Shown here: positions 16,890 to 25,761 of the stretch, piece by piece | Position numbering within the stretch: the first letter of the stretch is position 1 | How the letters are laid out: each line of letters opens with the position of its first letter | From: Cognatilysobacter claricitrinus | GTDB lineage: Bacteria; Pseudomonadota; Gammaproteobacteria; Xanthomonadales; Xanthomonadaceae | Assembly: GCF_045866565.1 (NCBI RefSeq) | Contig: NZ_BAAFZV010000001.1 | Location: 186,001 to 250,000 of the forward strand | Direction: 5' to 3' | Length of the DNA stretch: 64,000 nt | The notes under the pieces: model-generated | What the model was told of the DNA's origin: nothing | Seen by the model: only the letters and a program-made list of their open reading frames with translations | Databases searched by the model: none | Made by a program: the position numbers and the translations under genes

Positions 16890-18731
16890 ATGCGCCTCGA
16901 CGTGTCCACCCGATTTGCCCAGGTCGCCTTGCTGGCTGCAGCAATCGTGGTCCTGCCGTTCCTGCCGGGTGTTGGCGGCGACTTCATTTTTGATGATCGG
17001 CAGACCATCCAATACAACGATGCCCTGCGCATCGCGTCATTCGATCTCCAGTCGTTCCTGTACGCGGCGTACAGCTACCACGCAGGGCACGGCTCTCGCG
17101 CGCTGACGATGCTCACGTTCGCGCTGGACTTCTGGCGGGGCGGCGCGGATCCGGCCGTATTCAAATCGACCAACATTGCCATCCACGCGGTCACAACCGT
17201 CGTCCTGGCCGTATTTCTGCGGTTGCTGCTCTCGCTGGCGGGCTGGCAGCCGCGACGCGCAGCCATAGGCGCGCTCGTCATGGCGGCCCTGTGGGCCGTG
17301 CATCCGCTCCAGGTGTCCGCGGTGCTCTATGTCGTCCAGCGCATGCAGACCCTGGGCACGCTCTTTCTGATTTTGGCGCTATGGGCCTACGCGAAGATGC
17401 GGCAGGCGCAGATAAGCGACGCGCGCAGCCGGCAGTTTGGCGTATTGACCGTGCTTTTCTGGGGCTTGGCCTTCGCCAGCAAGGAAGACTCGGCGCTGCT
17501 GCCTGTCTACACCCTGCTGCTGGAGCTAACCGTGCTGCGGTTCGATGCGGCGCGTCCGGTTATCCGGCGCCGCCTAAGCAGGGCCTACATGGCGCTGACC
17601 GTGCTGGGCGGGTTGGCCTACTTTTTCGTAATCGTGCCCCATTACTGGCACTGGGACGCCTACCCGGGTCGCACGTTTTCCAGCTATGAAAGGCTACTGA
17701 CGGAAGCGCGCGTGCTAGTCATGTATGTCGGTCAGGTGCTGCTGCCAGTCCCACAGCACATGCCGTTCTATTACGACGATCTCGCGGTATCACGCAGCCT
17801 TCTGTCTCCACCAGGCACGGCGCCGGCGATCGTCGCACTACTCGCGCTGGTCATCCTGGCCTGGCGCCTGCGCACCCGCAGGCCGCTGTTCGCCTTCGGC
17901 GTTCTGCTGTTCTTTGCCGCGCACTTCATGACCAGCACGGTCCTGAATCTCGAACTCGCGTTCGAGCACCGCAATCACTTGCCGCTCGTTGGCGCAGTGA
18001 TCGCTCTGGGCGATCTGCTGCTCGTCGTCTGCGAGCGCTTTCGTATTCGTCCTGTGCACATGGCCACATGCATTGCATGCGCGCTTCTGGCCCTCGCGTC
18101 CGCGACGGCCACGCGCGCCTACACGTGGGGCGATCCCACTCGCTTCGCCCAATCGAGCGTAGAACTGGCCCCCAATTCCGAGCGCGCCTGGACGGATCTG
18201 TGCACCCACTATTTCGACCTCAATGCAGGCGTCAAAGGTAGCCCCTACATCGACAAGGCGATCTCGACATGCCAAGAGGGCGCGGCGCGCACGCAATCGC
18301 CGCTGCTGCTCTTCGACGCAATCATTTACAAGACCTTCAAGGGAAGCTCGACGCGCGCCGACTGGCCCGTGTTCATTCGGCGCCTGAGGGACGCGCCGAC
18401 AAGCGCCGAAATACTGGGACTCTACGATTCGATCCTGAGGAACGTAAGCCGCGGCTTCCCGATGGACGTCGATGGCACGTTGCAAGCCCTCGAAATCATC
18501 GCCGACCGCGCCCCGCTGTCGGCCGAACAATACGCAACGATCGCCGCTTACGTTTACAACAACAGCCCGCAGCCGGATGCAGCCCTGCCGTATCTGGAGA
18601 AGGCCGTGCAGTCTTCGCCTCCGAACTCGCGTCTCGTCGACAAAATCTTCAGCGACCTTTCGGCCGCCGGCCACGACGACTGGGTGACGAGCCTTCGCGC
18701 CCTGCCGAGGGCGCACAGCGATTCTCGGTGA
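16890..18731 (+). CDS. GT-C-type membrane glycosyltransferase with C-terminal TPR-like region (TMTC-like), putative pilin glycosyltransferase
   Basis: 613 residues. Roughly the first 420 are strongly hydrophobic with many predicted membrane helices. The remainder is helical and TPR-like (A-A-Y-V-Y-N-N-S-P-Q-P-D, A-L-P-Y-L-E-K-A-V). The first lumenal or periplasmic loop carries D31-F-I-F-D35-D36, the acidic motif of GT-C enzymes that use polyprenyl-phosphate sugars. H139-P-L-Q-V-S-A-V and A-S-K-E-D-S-A-L-L-P (about 196-205) match the layout of TMTC O-mannosyltransferases. Its place between two pilin genes suggests that it glycosylates pilin in the periplasm. No acceptor is proven. It is not a PglL/TfpO type by motif. 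Confidence 0.65.
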   Translation: MRLDVSTRFAQVALLAAAIVVLPFLPGVGGDFIFDDRQTIQYNDALRIASFDLQSFLYAAYSYHAGHGSRALTMLTFALDFWRGGADPAVFKSTNIAIHAVTTVVLAVFLRLLLSLAGWQPRRAAIGALVMAALWAVHPLQVSAVLYVVQRMQTLGTLFLILALWAYAKMRQAQISDARSRQFGVLTVLFWGLAFASKEDSALLPVYTLLLELTVLRFDAARPVIRRRLSRAYMALTVLGGLAYFFVIVPHYWHWDAYPGRTFSSYERLLTEARVLVMYVGQVLLPVPQHMPFYYDDLAVSRSLLSPPGTAPAIVALLALVILAWRLRTRRPLFAFGVLLFFAAHFMTSTVLNLELAFEHRNHLPLVGAVIALGDLLLVVCERFRIRPVHMATCIACALLALASATATRAYTWGDPTRFAQSSVELAPNSERAWTDLCTHYFDLNAGVKGSPYIDKAISTCQEGAARTQSPLLLFDAIIYKTFKGSSTRADWPVFIRRLRDAPTSAEILGLYDSILRNVSRGFPMDVDGTLQALEIIADRAPLSAEQYATIAAYVYNNSPQPDAALPYLEKAVQSSPPNSRLVDKIFSDLSAAGHDDWVTSLRALPRAHSDSR

Positions 18732-18750
18732 CCCGTATCCGCCGCAGCCT

Positions 18751-18765
18751 TGGCACGCTTCGTGC
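18751..18765 (+). promoter_or_regulatory. Sigma54 (-24/-12) promoter of second pilin
   Basis: TTGGCACGCTTCGTGC places GG at 18752-18753 and GC at 18764-18765, again ten bases apart, with a perfect TGGCACG -24 half. It lies in the 66 bases between the glycosyltransferase stop and the pilin ATG. Confidence 0.78.
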
Positions 18766-18797
18766 TTGCAAATGGGAGAACCTGGAGCAGATACATC

Positions 18798-19130
18798 ATG
18801 CGTCGCGACCACAGCGGATTCACCCTGATCGAACTCATGATCGTTGTGGCGATCATTGCCATCCTCGCGGCCGTTGCCCTTCCGCTGCTCATTCGCCAGC
18901 AGGCGCGCGCCGCGGAGAGTGCATGCCTCGCGGAGACCAAGAATTACGTCAATACGTCGACCGCCACGCTGGCGACCGGTGACACGCTGCAGAACGCGCC
19001 TTTGAGCGCCTGCAGCGCAAGCGATAACTTCGCTGCAAGTAGCCTTTCGATCACGGGCACGCCCAAATTTCCCGGCACGCGCCACGCCGTATGCACCATG
19101 TCGAACGCGACTTGCGTGCTAGGGCCGTAA
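18798..19130 (+). CDS. Type IV pilin-like protein (second copy)
   Basis: 110 residues. The leader M-R-R-D-H-S-G ends at the cleavage site G-F-T-L-I-E with Glu5 in place, followed by L-M-I-V-V-A-I-I-A-I-L-A-A-V. The first 30 mature residues are almost the same as in the pilin at 16413 but the head differs. Both share a cysteine pair near the end and a T-C-x-L-x-P terminus, which points to an old duplication. The ATG at 18798 is chosen because it gives a proper short leader; upstream in-frame residues would add 16 uncharged, implausible ones. A separate sigma54 promoter precedes it. It could be an alternative or minor pilin. Confidence 0.88.
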   Translation: MRRDHSGFTLIELMIVVAIIAILAAVALPLLIRQQARAAESACLAETKNYVNTSTATLATGDTLQNAPLSACSASDNFAASSLSITGTPKFPGTRHAVCTMSNATCVLGP

Positions 19131-19507
19131 CGCCCGCTGCACGCTAACGAATGCGAGGCGCGGGACGTTGGGTTCTGTTGCGTCAGCTGACGCCCGCATG
19201 TCGGCTGTTGCACCCGTCCGGGAAGCCTACCTGTGCGTCGCCGCAGTCGCACAGCGACGTCGTGCGTTATCTATCGGTCGTGTGATCTCGTGGTCGAGTG
19301 CAGCGAGTCCATGTGGCCATTGGTCAGCCTGCGCGCGCCTGCGAGGCGCAGTCGCAAACCTCCAGCCCGCGCTCGGCATGCAGGACAGTGCCGAACTTCT
19401 CAAGACGCGCTACCTTGTCGCCGCCCGATCGATTCGTCCCACGATCGGCTGCCCCCGAGGCCCCCAATGCTGCTCCGCCCTATCGCCAAGGGAGCCTTGA
19501 GCTCTCG
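19131..19507. other. Gene-free stretch before the glycan island
   Basis: 377 bases without a convincing gene, tRNA or terminator. It holds a perfect 12-base palindrome CGTCAGCTGACG at 19181-19192, whose core TCAGCTGA also occurs at 16231-16238 upstream of the first pilin. No clear promoter hexamers were found. Confidence 0.5.
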
Positions 19508-20788
19508 ATGCCAGTTCTCCGGGCCCTCGTCAACACGATGAAGTTCGTGCGCTCCCTTCCCTGGCGCCCCGGCCGCTATCTGCGCAACACGGGCGTTGTA
19601 TTGACGTGGCTGCTCGTACGCGCGGTTGCGCAGGCAGCGCTCGTTGTCGCGCTCTCAAGGCTGTTGGGCGCCGCGGGCTATGGGCGCTTCGTCGCCGTTA
19701 TCGCAGTGGCCTCGCTCTTTACGGCGCTGGCCGGCCTGGGTCTGTCGGGCGTGGTCCTGCGCGACGGAGCGCGCGCACCGCAATCTCTCGACACGCTGAT
19801 GCTCGACGCGCTGCGCACCTGGGGCTGGACCAGCGTGACCTTCGGTCTCGCGGCAATCGGCACGTCATGGTTGCTGCTGCCGCATGATCTGCCTTGGGCC
19901 GGCGTATGCCTGATCGTGTTCACCGAGGTGGGCAGCGCATCGGTCACCGAGCTTTTCGCGCGGGGCCAGCAAGCCGCACATCGCATGTCGCGATACGGCG
20001 CGATCACTGCCGGCCTTCCGCTTTCGCGGCTCGCTGTGCTTGTCCCGTACGCGATACTGGCTCATCCCACCCTCCAGGGGTGGTTCCTTCTGTATGCGGC
20101 AGCCAGCGCGACCTACTGCGCGCTGGTCGGCGCATGGCTATGGCCCCGCGAGGCGCATAAGGCGCGTCGTCGCACCCTGTCGCTCGACGGCCTGCCGTTC
20201 GCGATCAACGCACTATCGATGCGCCTGCAGGCCGAATTCAACAAACCGGTCCTCGCACGCATCGGCTTCGACCACACCGGCACGTTCAGCGCCGCACAAC
20301 GTACGATCGACGTCGCAAGCCTGCCCCTTGCGGCGCTGCAGGAAGCGTTGTGGCCGCGCCTCTACTCGCAGAATGATCCCAGTCGCGGCCTGCGCACGCT
20401 CGGCGCGCTCCAAATGTGCGTCGCATTGTCGATTGCCTGCGCATTGTGGATGCTCGGTCCGCTGCTTCCGCGGGTGCTCGGGTCGGATTTCGACACGGCT
20501 ACCGATGCGCTCAGGATGCTCGCCGCCTTGCCCGTCCTGCAGGCGTTCCGCGGGCTCGTCAATTTCCACGTGATCCATCGTCACCGCACCGCGGCGATAG
20601 CATGGGCAGCCTCGATAGGCGCCGTCGTCAACGTCTGCGTGGTTTCATGGTCGATCCCGCGGTGGGGTGCCACCGGGGCCGCTTTGTCCTGCTACGTGAC
20701 CGAGCTCGCCATGCTCATCGTGCTCGTGGCCGGTTCGCGCGTTCTCCCCGCTCGAATGGTTTACGTTGCCACCGGTGGCGATCAATGA
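19508..20788 (+). CDS. Polysaccharide flippase, Wzx/MATE-like
   Basis: 426 residues, nearly all hydrophobic helices separated by short charged loops, about 12 in number. The opening segment with G-V-V-L-T-W-L-L-V-R-A and the later L-L-G-A-A-G-Y-G-R-F are typical of oligosaccharide flippases, which move lipid-linked glycans across the inner membrane. There is no polymerase or chain-length protein nearby. The ATG at 19508 is used; an internal ATG at 19538 (M-K-F-V-R-S) would remove ten residues and is almost as good. It is the first gene of the island on the plus strand and is followed by a methyltransferase. Confidence 0.82.
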   Translation: MPVLRALVNTMKFVRSLPWRPGRYLRNTGVVLTWLLVRAVAQAALVVALSRLLGAAGYGRFVAVIAVASLFTALAGLGLSGVVLRDGARAPQSLDTLMLDALRTWGWTSVTFGLAAIGTSWLLLPHDLPWAGVCLIVFTEVGSASVTELFARGQQAAHRMSRYGAITAGLPLSRLAVLVPYAILAHPTLQGWFLLYAAASATYCALVGAWLWPREAHKARRRTLSLDGLPFAINALSMRLQAEFNKPVLARIGFDHTGTFSAAQRTIDVASLPLAALQEALWPRLYSQNDPSRGLRTLGALQMCVALSIACALWMLGPLLPRVLGSDFDTATDALRMLAALPVLQAFRGLVNFHVIHRHRTAAIAWAASIGAVVNVCVVSWSIPRWGATGAALSCYVTELAMLIVLVAGSRVLPARMVYVATGGDQ

Positions 20789-20824
20789 TCGCGAGCTCCG
20801 CGGAACCTTTGTCTAAGACACAGC

Positions 20825-21706
20825 ATGTCCGCCGGCATGATCGATGCAGCGAAGCCCATCATGAGCATGCTTGACAGACTCCGGAATAACGCCGTCCTCA
20901 GACGCCCGCTGATGGCGGCAGTTGGACGCTTGTTGCGCCCGCTCCGCGGCGGTACCGGCATCGTCCAACGCGCGTTCTACGACGCCCTTCCGGTGCCGTA
21001 CGTGATCGCCGGTACGAACGAGCACTATGTGGTGTCCACGAAGGACAAGGTGATCGGCCGCGAGCTCTTCCTGCGCGGCGAGTTCGACTTCGACAAGCTT
21101 CGAGTCGCGCTCGCTCTGCTCGAACGGGAATCACGCGCTCGTCCAACCCACCTTGTCGACGTGGGCGCGAACGTCGGCAGCATCGTCATTCCTGCAGTCG
21201 TACGCGGTGCGTTCCAGACGGCCACCGCGATCGAGCCGCACCCTCAGAACCTGCGTCTTCTGCGCGCGAACCTTGCGCTAAACGCAGTCGATGACCGCGT
21301 GCGTGCTCTGGGCGTCGCCGTCGGAGATGTCGCTGCCTCGACTCTGACCCTCGAGGAATCGGCGTTCAATAGTGGTCGGCACTCGGTCGCCACCCGCGGC
21401 ATTGCTGTCGAGGCAGTACGCCTCGACGACCTCGACCTGCCCACGCACCGATCACTTTTGTGGATGGATATCGAAGGCTACGAGGGCCACGCACTCCGGG
21501 GCGCCCCTCGCCTCCTGCAGGCAGGCACGCCCGTCGTCGCCGAATTCAATCCCGCGTTTCTCGGTGACCAAGGCGGCCGCGAAGCATTCGACGCCGCACT
21601 CGCCGGGCGTACCGTGTTCGATCTCGCGTCACCCGACGCCCCGTCATCCATCGAACGTCTAGCGACAGAGTACGCCACCGGATATACAGACATTCTCGCA
21701 ATCTAA
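20825..21706 (+). CDS. FkbM-family SAM-dependent methyltransferase
   Basis: 293 residues. The SAM-binding motif H-L-V-D-V-G-A-N-V-G-S (about residues 112-122), then A-I-E-P-H-P and the FkbM hallmark L-W-M-D-I-E-G-Y-E-G-H-A-L, place it in the FkbM family. These enzymes O-methylate sugars or polyketides. Here it would modify a glycan residue. Its TAA shares one base with the ATG of the next gene (TAATG), so the two are probably co-translated. The start is uncertain, with several Met codons in the first 20 residues. Confidence 0.85.
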   Translation: MSAGMIDAAKPIMSMLDRLRNNAVLRRPLMAAVGRLLRPLRGGTGIVQRAFYDALPVPYVIAGTNEHYVVSTKDKVIGRELFLRGEFDFDKLRVALALLERESRARPTHLVDVGANVGSIVIPAVVRGAFQTATAIEPHPQNLRLLRANLALNAVDDRVRALGVAVGDVAASTLTLEESAFNSGRHSVATRGIAVEAVRLDDLDLPTHRSLLWMDIEGYEGHALRGAPRLLQAGTPVVAEFNPAFLGDQGGREAFDAALAGRTVFDLASPDAPSSIERLATEYATGYTDILAI

Positions 21707-22692
21707 TGGCGACCGCTCCCCTCCTGTCAGTTGTCATACCGACCTTCAAGCGGCCAGTGACGCTTCGTCGCGCGATCGATAGCGCATTTGAAGCTGTAGC
21801 CGACGGAGAGCTGGAGGTTGTGGTTGTTCCCAACGGTCACGACGATTCCTGGAAGCGAACGGCGGCTGGCTACGCGAGCGACAGTCGCGTCAAGTGGCAC
21901 TACCTCGCCACCGGCGGTGCGAGCGGCGCACGCAACCACGGCTTGGCTGCGGCAACGGGAAAATACGTGCGATTCCTCGACGACGACGACGTGTTGTATC
22001 CGTCGGCAGCGCAGCAGTTGCAGGCGCTCGACGACGAGCGCGGGGACATCTCGACCGGCCCCCTCAATAACGTCTATCCGGGCAACAGTGTCGACAGCGT
22101 CACCGGCGTGCCCGATTCAGCGGACTTCGTAACAGCCGCGCTGCGTATCACTACTGTCGGGATGTGCCAAGGCAGCGTATTCCGCACGGACCTGGTTCGC
22201 GCCTGCGCCTGGCCCACGAACGCGGTCCTCTACGACGACTACATATGGATGCTCGAAGTCGCCAAGCATCGCGAGTGGAATTGGAAACGATGGACGACGC
22301 CGGTCGCAGCCTACATGCACCACTTCGACGAGCGACTTTCGTATGCGCGGCGATCAGGATCGAACTCCGAACAGGTCATTACCGCAATACTCGCTCTGTA
22401 CGAAAGCCTGCAGCGCCAGTCGCGCGATTCAGCGCAGCGTCGGCGCGCGGTTGCCGGCGCGTTGCTCACCCACGCACACTCAGCGTTTCCCGCAGCGCCA
22501 CTTCGGCTGACGCGGGCGATACGCACTGCTCGTGAGATCGATGCGGGCGCAGCTCCGCTCCAGGCCATCTTCGAGCGCCACCCTAAGATCGCTCGACACG
22601 TGGCGTTGGCGGAGTGGGCGGCGTTGCTGCCGCGTTATTTGACGCGCGGGTGGCGGCGACTCGGCTGGCGTGCGCGGCGGTTCATCCACTAG
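21706..22692 (+). CDS. Glycosyltransferase family 2
   Basis: 328 residues. The N-terminal GT-A fold is clear: L-S-V-V-I-P-T-F-K-R, A-R-N-H-G-L, and the metal-binding F-L-D-D-D-D-V-L. The C-terminal third has no clear motif. It would add a sugar from a nucleotide-sugar donor at the cytoplasmic face of the membrane. The start overlaps the FkbM stop by one base. It is convergent with the next gene, with an 11-base tail overlap, so it ends the plus-strand part of the island. Confidence 0.88.
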   Translation: MATAPLLSVVIPTFKRPVTLRRAIDSAFEAVADGELEVVVVPNGHDDSWKRTAAGYASDSRVKWHYLATGGASGARNHGLAAATGKYVRFLDDDDVLYPSAAQQLQALDDERGDISTGPLNNVYPGNSVDSVTGVPDSADFVTAALRITTVGMCQGSVFRTDLVRACAWPTNAVLYDDYIWMLEVAKHREWNWKRWTTPVAAYMHHFDERLSYARRSGSNSEQVITAILALYESLQRQSRDSAQRRRAVAGALLTHAHSAFPAAPLRLTRAIRTAREIDAGAAPLQAIFERHPKIARHVALAEWAALLPRYLTRGWRRLGWRARRFIH

Positions 22693-23590
22693 CGCCCGTC
22701 GGCTTGATGCCGCTGGATTGGCGCCCGCCCATCGCATCCCGGGTTGCCAGCAGGAAGCCCCGAAGCGGGTTCACGCTGCGCAATCGCACGCATCGATAAA
22801 GCGCTCGCAACGTCAAAGTAAAACTGCGGCCCAGCAGCGCGAGTGCGTAGCGGGATCGGTCCACCGTCAACTTCCGTGCCAGGAGCCAGTGGCCGCGGTT
22901 GATGTGGTACTCGTAGAACATCGAACCTCTGCGCGAACTGCCTGCTCCTTCGTGCGTCGCGCGGGCGTTCGACACGACGACGCATGCTTTGTCCAGGCGC
23001 TGCAGCTTCGCACCCAAGGCGATGTCTTCGCCGTAGAAGAAGAAGTCCTCGTCGAAGAGGTCGGGCGCCACCAGCTCGTCAGAGAGCAGCAGGCAGGCGG
23101 CAGCGATGTAGGGCACGGATCCCCAGACTCTTCGTACCGTAAGCGTCGCGAAGAAACGCTGGTAGTACAACCGCGGCGATGAAGGTACGCCGCCAATTTC
23201 GATGCATGGGGATACAACCGGCGCGTCGCCGAGCGCCTCGACGAGAGCAACGAGGGATCCACGCGTCAAACGCGCGTCCGAGTTCATCAGCAGTACGGGC
23301 GTGGCGCCGCGCGCCTCGATGAGCCGGAGCGCGAGATTGACGCCCGCCGCGAAGCCCAGGTTGCAGTGAGGATCGAGCGTGGCCAGGTCGATTCCGCGGG
23401 CGATAAGGCCGTCCAGACCAATTCGCATGGCGTCGAGCGATGCGCCCCCATCGCCAGAGTTTTCGACCAGAACAATTTTCTCTATGCCTTCCGCGACGAG
23501 TGACGCGAGGCAAGCTAGCGTCTTTTCCGGAGTGCGGTAGTTGAGGACGACGGCGGTGACGCCAGCGGGATGGACGTCACGTGCGCGCAC
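22682..23590 (-). CDS. Glycosyltransferase family 2, rhamnosyltransferase-like
   Basis: About 302 residues. V-V-L-N-Y-R-T-P-E-K, L-G-F-A-A-G-V-N and L-M-N-S-D-A (the DxD position) match the WbbL-type GT2 branch, with F-F-F-Y-G-E-D in the second half. Donor and acceptor are unknown. The GTG at 23588-23590 is chosen: AGGCGG lies just upstream and it overlaps the previous gene by 14 bases. An ATG 33 bases further upstream is possible but would sit deeper in that gene with a weak ribosome site. Confidence 0.82.
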   Translation of the reverse strand: MRARDVHPAGVTAVVLNYRTPEKTLACLASLVAEGIEKIVLVENSGDGGASLDAMRIGLDGLIARGIDLATLDPHCNLGFAAGVNLALRLIEARGATPVLLMNSDARLTRGSLVALVEALGDAPVVSPCIEIGGVPSSPRLYYQRFFATLTVRRVWGSVPYIAAACLLLSDELVAPDLFDEDFFFYGEDIALGAKLQRLDKACVVVSNARATHEGAGSSRRGSMFYEYHINRGHWLLARKLTVDRSRYALALLGRSFTLTLRALYRCVRLRSVNPLRGFLLATRDAMGGRQSSGIKPTGASG

Positions 23591-24593
23591 TGATCGCCGC
23601 CTGGTAGCACTCGATGTATGCATCGACCATGCGCTCGATACCGAAGAGGTCTTCAGCTCGCTGCCGCGCGCGCTGCCCCATCAATCTGCGCGCGTCCTCA
23701 TCCGCGGCGAGCTGTCGGATCGTTGCCGCAATTGCCTCAACGCTCTCCTCCGAAACAAGCATGCCCGTGACCCCATCCTCGACGACTTCCGGAAGGGACG
23801 ACGTTGCGCGCGCGACAACCGGCAGGCCGCATGCCATCGCTTCGACGACCACGAGCGGCAGACCTTCGCTGCGGGACGGGAAAAGCAACGCGTCCGCCTC
23901 CCGCATCGCGGTGATGACGTCGTCGCCTGCCAATCTGCCTACGTTGTGCATGTTGGCGGGTTCGTCCAAGTGGTCGATCACACGCCCGCCGCCGGTATGG
24001 CGAAGCTCATAGCCGTCACCGAGCTGCCTCATCACCGGCGCGAGCAGATCAACACCTTTGCGTGCCATCCACGTACCCACGTACAGAAGCCGGAACACAT
24101 CCCGAGCCTCGCGCGCATGGACTGGGGCGAAACGACGCGTGTCGACACCGTTGTGAATGACGCGCATCGGCACGTCGAGCAGGACGGAACGCGCGCACTC
24201 AGCGACAAAACGACTGACGGCGACGACAACATCGGCGCGCAGGAGCACGCGGCGCTCGATGGTGGCCATCCAGAACCGATGATAGAGATCACGCGCCGTG
24301 CCTTTATAGGGACGCAGCGCCGGGTCGTGCACCGAATGATGAAGCGTCGCTACCATCGGCATGTCCGCGGGTACGAACCGCGGATGCAGCCACGTATTGA
24401 CGTGCGCGACAGTGGCCCACGGCGGTCGTGGCGGCCGACGCACGGTCCACGGCGCGTACTCTGCGGAAAGGGATAGCCACGTCACTTCGGCGCGTACGCC
24501 ACGTGCGCGGAGTGCGGTGACAAGTCGCTCGGTGAAAACATCGGTGCCCGTTCCCGTCCTGACCGCTGGAAACCACACTGCAATGTCAGCCAT
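23577..24593 (-). CDS. Glycosyltransferase family 4 (GT-B)
   Basis: About 338 residues. G-T-G-T-D-V-F-T-E-R at the N-terminus, V-I-H-N-G-V-D-T-R-R in the middle, and the C-terminal S-R-S-E-G-L-P-L-V-V-V-E-A-M-A-C-G-L-P (given in two runs: S-R-S-E-G and L-P-L-V-V-V-E-A-M) identify a retaining GT-B enzyme. The sugar is not predictable. The ATG at 24591-24593 overlaps the upstream gene by 8 bases; another ATG 12 bases earlier would also be in frame. Confidence 0.86.
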   Translation of the reverse strand: MADIAVWFPAVRTGTGTDVFTERLVTALRARGVRAEVTWLSLSAEYAPWTVRRPPRPPWATVAHVNTWLHPRFVPADMPMVATLHHSVHDPALRPYKGTARDLYHRFWMATIERRVLLRADVVVAVSRFVAECARSVLLDVPMRVIHNGVDTRRFAPVHAREARDVFRLLYVGTWMARKGVDLLAPVMRQLGDGYELRHTGGGRVIDHLDEPANMHNVGRLAGDDVITAMREADALLFPSRSEGLPLVVVEAMACGLPVVARATSSLPEVVEDGVTGMLVSEESVEAIAATIRQLAADEDARRLMGQRARQRAEDLFGIERMVDAYIECYQAAISART

Positions 24594-25761
24594 CGGAATC
24601 GCCATCCGCCTGGCGCGGTGCGAGGCGGAGCTCACGCGCCAATTGTTCGCCGAACGAAGTCCAGGCGAACTTGCGGGCGAAGCTCTTGCAGGAGTTCCGA
24701 TCCGGCCGGCCCGTCGTCAACACGCGTACCACCGCGTCGGCGAATGCTTCGTACTCCCCGGAGGGGACCAGATAGCCCGACGCCTCATGCCCGACGGCGT
24801 CGCGAACGCCGCCACTTGTGAACGCTACCGTGGGTAACCCAGTGGCTGCCGCCTCGACAGCCACCATCCCGAAACCTTCGGGATCACCGGGGAGCTCGCG
24901 CACCGGGAATACATGGACGCTCGCCGCGCCATAGATGATCGCAAGCTCGCTGTCGGTGACGACGCCTGTAAACAGCACGTGATCCGACACCCCGGCCTGC
25001 AGCGCAGCAGTCTCGATGCTCTCGCGGGATTGGCCCTTGGCGTGCAGCGCATGCGAAGGCGCGTCACCGACGACGACGAGGGTCGCATCGGGCACGGTGG
25101 CGACGATGCGCGGCAACGCATGCGTCACGAATTCGCGCAGCCCCTTGCGATCCGTAAGACGACCGACCGAGAGCAGAAGTCGCCGGCCGGCCAGACCATG
25201 CTGCGAGCGAAAACGATCGACCAGCGACTCGTCCGGCGGCGCATCCGGCAGCGCCACGCCGGGATGGACGATACCAATCCGACGAACGTCGACACCGATG
25301 TCCCCGCACAGGGACGCCGTGGCTCCGCTGTTCGCAATCAGGCGATCCACGCGCCGAAGGATCGGCCACCACAACGTGCGGTAGACCACGTTCGGTACGA
25401 CGACGTCGAGTCCGTGGACGTATGCCGCGCTCCTGGCAGCACCTGCTCGTGCCGCCGCATAGGCAATGGGAGCCGTCAGTCCGCTGCCCGCGACGACAAC
25501 GTCCGGTTTCCAAGCACGAGCCTCGCGGCAAGCCTTGAACAGTGCCTGCACCAGGAACCGCGGTAGCGGTGTCAGCGGCACCTCGTGGACTGCAACGCCG
25601 GGCGGTGCCAGCACCGCTGCACCGGCCGGACCAACGACACGCACGTCCGCCACCCGGGCGAGTTCGGCGGCAGCATGCCAATTCAATCGCTCCATGCCCC
25701 CGAGCAACGGTGGAAGATTGCGTGACACCAGCAGAACACGTGGCCGCTCACGCGTTGTCAT
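24586..25761 (-). CDS. Glycosyltransferase family 4 (GT-B), second copy
   Basis: 391 residues. N-terminal R-N-L-P-P-L-L-G-G-M-E-R-L-N is the usual acceptor-side motif. I-V-H-P-G-V-A-L, L-L-S-V-G-R-L-T-D-R-K-G and the E-G-F-G-M-V-A-V-E-A-A-A motif follow in the donor domain. It is similar in layout to the gene at 23577 but not a close copy. It overlaps the preceding DPM-like gene by 14 bases. Product and substrate remain unknown; it fits surface-glycan assembly. Confidence 0.86.
   Translation of the reverse strand: MTTRERPRVLLVSRNLPPLLGGMERLNWHAAAELARVADVRVVGPAGAAVLAPPGVAVHEVPLTPLPRFLVQALFKACREARAWKPDVVVAGSGLTAPIAYAAARAGAARSAAYVHGLDVVVPNVVYRTLWWPILRRVDRLIANSGATASLCGDIGVDVRRIGIVHPGVALPDAPPDESLVDRFRSQHGLAGRRLLLSVGRLTDRKGLREFVTHALPRIVATVPDATLVVVGDAPSHALHAKGQSRESIETAALQAGVSDHVLFTGVVTDSELAIIYGAASVHVFPVRELPGDPEGFGMVAVEAAATGLPTVAFTSGGVRDAVGHEASGYLVPSGEYEAFADAVVRVLTTGRPDRNSCKSFARKFAWTSFGEQLARELRLAPRQADGDSDG

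Noticed and set aside
19131..19507. JUMPstart/ops element ahead of the glycan genes
   Set aside because: No GGCGGTAG-type core is present.
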